Source: Takakia lepidozioides
Taxonomy: Eukaryota; Streptophyta; Takakiopsida; Takakiales; Takakiaceae
Direction: 5' to 3'
NCBI GenBank assembly: GCA_030704615.1
Contig: CM060731.1
Coordinates: forward strand, 76,612,756-76,676,755
Length of the DNA stretch: 64,000 bases
Positions 59,013-64,000 of the stretch are shown here, one piece after another (the first letter of the stretch is position 1; each line of letters starts with the position of its first letter). The notes beneath the pieces are model-generated. The model saw only the letters and a program-made list of their open reading frames with translations, was not told where the DNA came from and searched no databases. A program made the position numbers and the translations under genes.

Positions 59013-59053
59013 ATGGATATATGTTCCATCCATGTATGGATATATGGATATAT
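59013..59053. repeat. Right-hand 41-bp direct repeat of the LINE insertion
   Basis: Identical over 41 bases to 49890-49930. It lies 28 bases upstream of the TATA box of the MADS-box relic. Confidence 0.9.
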
Positions 59054-59080
59054 AAGGTGTCAAACAGGTGGCAACCTGGG

Positions 59081-59088
59081 TATATAAG
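59081..59088 (+). promoter_or_regulatory. TATA box of the MADS-box relic
   Basis: TATATAAG in the context GGGTATATAAGCCTC, about 190 bases upstream of the ATG at 59272. Position and sequence suit a plant core promoter with a long 5' UTR. Confidence 0.55.
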
Positions 59089-59271
59089 CCTCATTCGGAC
59101 GGTGTCGGGAGGAAGGTTTGTTGGAGCTCAGCTTCGAGCTCGCCTTGCATCCGAGGTTTGATCGGAAGCAAAGCGCATGGGAGGAGGTTCTAGTGAGAGC
59201 ATTCTTTCAGATTGGGTGTGCAATCTTCAGCTTGCTTCCTGACCCTAGAGAGAGGAGAGAAGTTGGATCGG

Positions 59272-61065
59272 ATGGGGCGCGATCGAGAGATTGGAGGACG
59301 AAGCCAAGGCAAAGATGAGGTTTTCAAAGCGTAGGGATGGATTGCTCAAGAAAGCGAAAGAGCTTTCTATTCTTTGTGACGTCGATGTGGCGGTAATTGC
59401 ATTCTCTCCTTCTGAAAAACTCGTGCAGTTCTGTAATCAGTCTATTGAGGATGTGATATTTAGAATTTCAAGAACATGCTATCTATCAAGAACATTCAAG
59501 GAAACTGACTAACAATGTTAGAAAAACATTTACAGCGTCCTTTATCAGATGTTGAACACTAATCAACACACTAATAAACTGCCATCGAGCAGTAGTAGAC
59601 AGTCAAGCTACAGGAACATCATAACCTAGCAGATCATACTACCAGGTAGGAACATCAAAACCTAGCAAAGACTACGAGGCAGGAACACCTAACATAAGAA
59701 TCAAGAAGCATTTGAAACAATCGAAGAAGACACTAAGTAGTAGCACAGATGAATAATAAGTCACTAAACCTAATGAAGTGTTTAACTACAAGCTAAACTA
59801 AACGTAATGTAGTGTTTAACTATAAGCTGTACTGTCAACCTTCAATATGATAGGACGGTTTGACACATCCGATGAACGCCAAGAGAAGAGTTTTCAGATG
59901 AATCACTGCACGGATGTGCTGAACTTGAGCACGTTGCGTGACCAAATTTGGAAATTGCAGGCAGAATTGAGTGCCTCAAAAGAACTTTCAGGAATGTTGT
60001 GGGGAGACGAAGTTTGCCTCCACCGATTGAATCGTGTGAAGTTGGAGAGATTAGGAGCGCAATTGTGCAAATCTCATCAAAAGGTTCTCCACTACATGGG
60101 CTGTTTGCGGAGCTATGGTGTCCCGGCGTACGGGTCATACCTCAATGTGCAAATGGCTGCTAAACAAGCCAGGTTTCGGCTCTGACACATCAGGGAGTGG
60201 AGCCACGTGATGAGGTAAAGGTATCAGGAACAGAGCAAAGATCCTCGACCCTACATGGTGCTGAGACTTACAACGGAAGTATTGAGGCGAATACCCAGGG
60301 ATCAGGAACAGGGCATATGTATAGCCCATCCCAGCTAGAGGAGAAGCAATATTTTGAGCCTCTTATGGAGGATCCTTGTGCTGATCAGGCAGGGACCTCC
60401 GAAAAGGAATCTGAAGGATCTGAGGCTATTACGGAGGGATCAGGTGCAAGATCAAGTGCATCCCATGCCAGAGCCTAGAGTGGCAAGATTTTGAGCAACT
60501 TCTGCAGAATCCTTGTGCTGATCCGGAAGAGGCTATTGCAGAGGGATCAGGTGCAGGGCTTAATATGTGTAATGCATCCCAGAGCCTAGAGGAGTGGCGA
60601 GTTTCTGAGCAACTTCTGCAGGATCCTTATGCTGATCCGAAAGAGGCTATAGCAGAGGGTTTAGGTGCAGGGCATAATACGTGTAGTGCATCCCCGAGCC
60701 TAGAGGAGTGGCAAGATTTTAAGCAACATCTGCAGGATCCTTGTGCTGATTTGGAAGAGGAATCTGAAGGATCTGAGGCTATTGCAAAGGGATCACATGC
60801 AGGGCATAATATGTGTAGTGCATCCCAGAGCCTAGAGGAGTGGCAAGATTTTAAGCAAAATCTGCAGGATCCTTGTGCTGATTTGGAAGAGGAATCTGAA
60901 GGATCTGAGGCTATTGCAAAGGGATCACATGCAGGGCATAATATGTATAGTGCATCGCAGAGCCTACAGGAGTGGCAAGATCCTGAGCAACTTCCTTGGG
61001 CTGAGGAGGCGGGTTCCTGGGAAGAGGAAGCAGTAGATTATCTGGATCCCTGGGTGTACTGCTAG
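59272..61065 (+). pseudogene. MADS-box gene (MIKC*-like), frameshifted, with repetitive C-terminus
   Basis: ATGGGGCGC at 59272 encodes the usual MGR start, then the frame slips by two bases and the MADS domain goes on in another frame: IERLEDEAKAKMRFSKRRDG, LLKKAKELSILCDVDVAVIA, FSPSEKLVQFCNQSIEDVI. Residues CDVDVA and the short post-MADS SIEDVI resemble MIKC*-type factors. After an intron-like gap (59490-59845) comes IGRFDTSDERQEKSF and a K-domain-like stretch in shifting frames (STLRDQIWKLQAELS; TFRNVVGRRSLPPPIESCEV). The C-terminus (60197-61065) is a tandem repeat ending DYLDPWVYC. MIKC* factors act in the gametophyte and pollen. The K-domain frame changes several times, so the gene is dead, or the sequence has indel errors. 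Confidence 0.72.
60300..61000 (+). repeat. Coding minisatellite in the MADS C-terminus, ~132-bp unit
   Basis: About five copies of a unit encoding SLEEWQDFKQ, LQDPCADLEEESEGSEAI and AKGSHAGHNMCSASQ. The last two full copies (near 60740-60990) are almost identical; earlier ones are shorter or shifted. The first copy lies in a different frame from the later ones. Confidence 0.8.
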
Positions 61066-62593
61066 ACATGATTCTCGATTAAATTATCTTAGGATCATGA
61101 GAATCTTGATGGTTGCAAAAGTGGCAAGGCTGTATTGTTGGTCCTGGTGCTGACCCATTGGAGGTCTTGGGAAGGAGAGGACTTAGAAGGAGTACTAGTA
61201 GCACACCTAGAAATTCTTTGGTAGTGATACTGTAACGGATGATTTACAATTTTCACGAGTCTTATGGAACTTGGCAGCAGTGCATGGAAAAGCTGCAAAG
61301 GTGGCCATTTGTATTCATTGGATTACATGGTGGTCCACAGCTAGATGATATATAATGTACATGAACTATTCCCTGGGGCGGATTACTTTGGGCCCAGAAT
61401 ATAGTCAACTACGAGAGCTCTGATTCTGTTATCTAGGTTTCTTGTGTGTTTGATATGGAACAGTGAGAGACAGAAGCTGGGAAAACCCATTCTTGTGGTC
61501 TCCAGCAAGGTGGAGAGGATTAAGATATGGATGGATCGACTGTTCTTGTCTTGTCACCCACTACACACCAACTTTTACTCCCTTCCAGCATGAAGAAAAT
61601 AAAACACGGTAGTTTTAAGTTTACATTTGATCATTGACTCTAAAAAACATTACCCTCAAAAACCCTGCAAAACCCAATATAAGGAGGTCCTAAAAGCTAA
61701 GGAGCATTAGGATCTTAATGCTCTTTTGAACGTTGTTTATGCAGATGATGCTGGAAGCACATCTGGAGGGCTCTGAAGGCTGGGAAACCACCGCCATTCT
61801 AGCATGTTTACACAAAGCGAGTTGCAGGATGTATTGAGCAACCACCCAGCTTTGCTAGCCAAAAAGTGTGCTTCCAGACGCCAATGACAGAAGAATTCCA
61901 GTTTCAAATTATTGACCCAAGTAGTAAGACCTCATGTGCAGTACATAGTTGAGTTTGGATCATGTGATCAGGCTCCGGACTTGAGGAGACAGTGGAGGAA
62001 AAAAAGTCGGGCCTTCCATACTAAGACTGTAGCCTTGAAGCCACAGAACCATGCTCGGTTTTCATGAGCTGAACCAACACAAAAGAGTAAAGAGGGTGTT
62101 CGGGGTGGGGGGGGGGGTTGGAAATGGTCTCTGTTTGTGCAGACAGGAGGCAATTAAGTGGAGTAAGAAAGGTACAGGCATGAGATCCATTGCTAGAGTG
62201 GGAGTGATGGCAGTGCATAGACACTCATTGAGACCATACAGAGACACACACAGACTTTTTGATCTGACATGGTGGGCTCTTCAGGATTCCAGTGGACATA
62301 ATATCACTCTTCTTCTTCCTTTCTCTTTTTCCTCTCTTCCTCTCTTTTTCTGTCTTTGCAAGGTTTTGCTTGCAGATGTCGTCAACTCTCTCCACTTCCT
62401 TGCAGGATGACCAAGGAAGCAGCATTTCTATGTACAATTGGGCAAACACGGCAGTATCATAGAAGTTCAGAAAAGTCAGTTTCTTCGCATTCACTAGGAT
62501 CATCATTCAGTGCTAATCAATTTACCATTTACCAAGTGAGTAAGTACCAGAAAGTAAGTACAAATTTGACTAGCACTGAATTTGTACTTTCTG
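61066..62593. other. No gene supported
   Basis: Contains the 3' flank of the MADS relic and unassigned sequence. Frames at 62051-62410 are low complexity (G-rich and TTTCCTCT-rich) with no recognisable content. Confidence 0.35.
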
Positions 62594-62677
62594 CTGACAT
62601 ACCATTGGAGTCATGGTCCTTGCTGACACCAATATGCTGCATCGACGAATTTGATAGAATGTCTTCCGAGCATCAGG
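62594..62677 (+). pseudogene. MCM8: MCM8 Walker B exon, inverted relative to the rest
   Basis: The plus strand encodes GVMVLADTN, a two-base shift, then CCIDEFDRMSSEHQ followed by a splice donor GTAATG. This is the Walker B region (IDEFDKM) of MCM8-type helicases. The other MCM8 exons in the window are on the minus strand, ending exactly where this one should begin. Confidence 0.7.
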
Positions 62678-62766
62678 TAATGGGCCACGTGACACATGCA
62701 TTCTTTTTGCAAAACAACGCCTTTCTCCATGGTAGCTGACAAATTAGGTGCGGGTTCAGCCTCTTT

Positions 62767-64000
62767 TCAATGAGACATGAGAACAGCACCTGCTTCACGT
62801 ACATAATCTCCACTCAGGACATCCTTGATAACTGCCACAGTGAGCACAGCACTGCTGGTAGTGTTTCCACACATGTAATGCCGCATGGTGCCACTGCGGC
62901 AGCAGCTTGTAGGATCTGACTCTTTCCAAACCAGGATCCCCTGCAAACATTCAGAAATGCTCTTTGCATCAGGTATCATTAGTTTCGCTCTTCTGACTCA
63001 TTTCTTTGTAGTCTAAGTACCTCTGAGTTTTCCACACTTTTTTGGCTGATAAGACCCTGGGTTACAGCAAAAGTAGAACATAACCTTTCTTCACTGCCAT
63101 TAAAGTTTGCAAAAGTGAAGGTTAATACTCAATGTTCGATGTCAAGACTCTAAGAACTGATTTAGCACCATGCAAATATTAAGAACCAGTAAGTTGTGCA
63201 TCACAGCATCTTCTGTCAACCTTATACAAGACGACCAAGAAAGTACTTACCAACAATAATCACATAGATGTCTGTCATGCATTGCTTGATGTACCAGCTT
63301 CAGAAGCCAAGACAGTACGCAGACACCAGCATCAGGACTGATTCGAGATAACTCTACTTGCTTAATTTACTCAGTACAAGTGCCATACAGTCTGGTAGAA
63401 TTTGGGAAATATGATATTCCTGACAGAAGCAATTTACCTTTCCCAAGTTCATGGCCATAAATTGAAGGACAAAATGCAATACATGGCGGAAGATGTTAGG
63501 GCCAGTTTCCTCTACAAAAGCTGCCACACCCTGCAGGTCCATAGAATGGCCAACCCTTGGGACAGTACAGGCAGTACAGGCACTGCTTGTTGTTGTTTGC
63601 CTTTTCTGTTGCAAGTATACATTTCAAGAAGTTAGAAGAAGATAACAGCCTTGCACCAGCCCTCCCAGTATTAATTTGCCAATCCCTCTGTCACACATGC
63701 ACATGCTAGTCCTGACCAGTTCACCTGTTTCTCTGCTGCTCTGTCTGAAAGTTCCAACAAGGAAGACTTGTACTTACCTATGTTGGTATCTGAGGATGAG
63801 GGAGCACCTTATGCAATGCTAATAGACAACCTGCAAAAGGCAATTCAATACTTACATATTATGATTGAACTCAATGAGTCAGTCAATTCAGAATCAGTAA
63901 CCTTCTGAAAGTCAATGCACTTTACTGTGGCCCTGCCAGGAATAAAGTTCTTGCTTCCGCAACCACTACCACAGCTTGGGGGAGGTGAGTATTTGCCATC
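62767..64000 (-). pseudogene. MCM8: MCM8 homolog, partial, with single-base frameshifts
   Basis: MCM8 is an AAA+ helicase of meiotic recombination and break repair, acting with MCM9. Minus-strand exons in order: 64000-63902 encodes the zinc-binding and OB region (SPPPSCGSGCGSKNFIPG, KCIDFQK, donor GTTACT). About 63614-63437 encodes VEETGPNIFRHVLH, then in another frame FCPSIYGHELGK with donor GTAAAT. 62979-62767 covers the Walker A exon: DPGLG with one G missing, [13 protein letters not shown], then after one missing [21 protein letters not shown] and DYVREAGA. The N-terminal exons lie beyond the window. Losses sit in GGG and TTT runs, so assembly error is possible. The Walker B exon follows in inverted orientation. 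Confidence 0.75.

Noticed and set aside
59118-59318. 66-residue frame upstream of the MADS domain
   Set aside because: It lies in the presumed 5' UTR and runs out of frame through the MADS start; no motif.
61739-62506. Frames around the TTTCCTCT-rich tract
   Set aside because: Low-complexity translation on both strands; no conserved content.

Overview
The window reads as nuclear DNA of a land plant. Evidence: a MIKC-type MADS-box relic, secreted germin-like cupin genes with the usual two-exon layout, GT-AG introns, an MCM8 homolog, and Ty1/copia, Ty3/gypsy, LINE, SINE, hAT and CACTA elements. The MADS relic looks most like the MIKC* class, and the methylase-like and kinase-like genes at the left end are not ones I associate with flowering plants. 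I therefore lean to a seed-free plant (moss, lycophyte or fern), but this is inference. Most of the window is repeat relics. The best-preserved genes are a spliced ParB-like/DNA-methylase-like gene (4031-10491) and a membrane-anchored methyltransferase-like gene (40268-41245).

Layout. 20-1504: broken kinase-like gene (-). 1764-2232: array of about eight short hairpins. 2438-3193: unidentified open region (-). 4031-10491: nine-exon gene (+) joining an acidic N-terminus, a ParB-like domain, a basic Gly-rich linker and a permuted N6/N4 DNA-methylase-like domain. Its 2.75-kb first intron is almost entirely about 23 tandem copies of a roughly 116-bp unit, each carrying a near-perfect 16-bp-arm hairpin. 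11.2-12.8 kb: chromodomain-bearing gypsy relic plus 3' LTR. 12.8-14.0 kb: fragment related to one at 28.3-30.4 kb. 14.6-16.0 kb: gypsy integrase (-) split by a small inverted-repeat element. 16.2-17.4 kb: roughly 220-bp tandem repeats. 17.6-22.3 kb: Ty1/copia relic (-) split by a hAT element with 7/8-matching target duplications.

23.6-27.2 kb: CACTA (TNP2-like) transposase relic. 28.3-30.0 kb: diverged ~490-bp repeats. 31.0 and 38.6 kb: two copies of one gene fragment, of which only the first holds a 365-bp hAT MITE with a perfect 8-bp target duplication. 33.3-34.2 kb: 5'-truncated LINE. 36.1-38.4 kb: two germin-like pseudogenes. 40.3-41.2 kb: intact methyltransferase-like gene. 42.0 and 46.2 kb: two SINE copies. 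43.5-45.2 kb: DUF3504/Crypton-type tyrosine recombinase relic. 46.9-47.7 kb: 784-bp inverted-repeat element. 47.8-49.8 kb: gypsy integrase plus 3' LTR.

49.9-59.0 kb: a 9.1-kb LINE (-) flanked by identical 41-bp direct repeats and split by a 904-bp CACTA MITE. It sits just upstream of the TATA box of a frameshifted MADS-box relic (59.3-61.1 kb) whose C-terminus is a protein-coding minisatellite. 62.6-64.0 kb: frameshifted MCM8 exons on the minus strand, with the next exon (Walker B) on the plus strand, a small inversion. Many frameshifts are single-base losses in homopolymers, so part of the apparent decay could be assembly error. No operon-like relation exists between the genes; what links them is nested insertion history.
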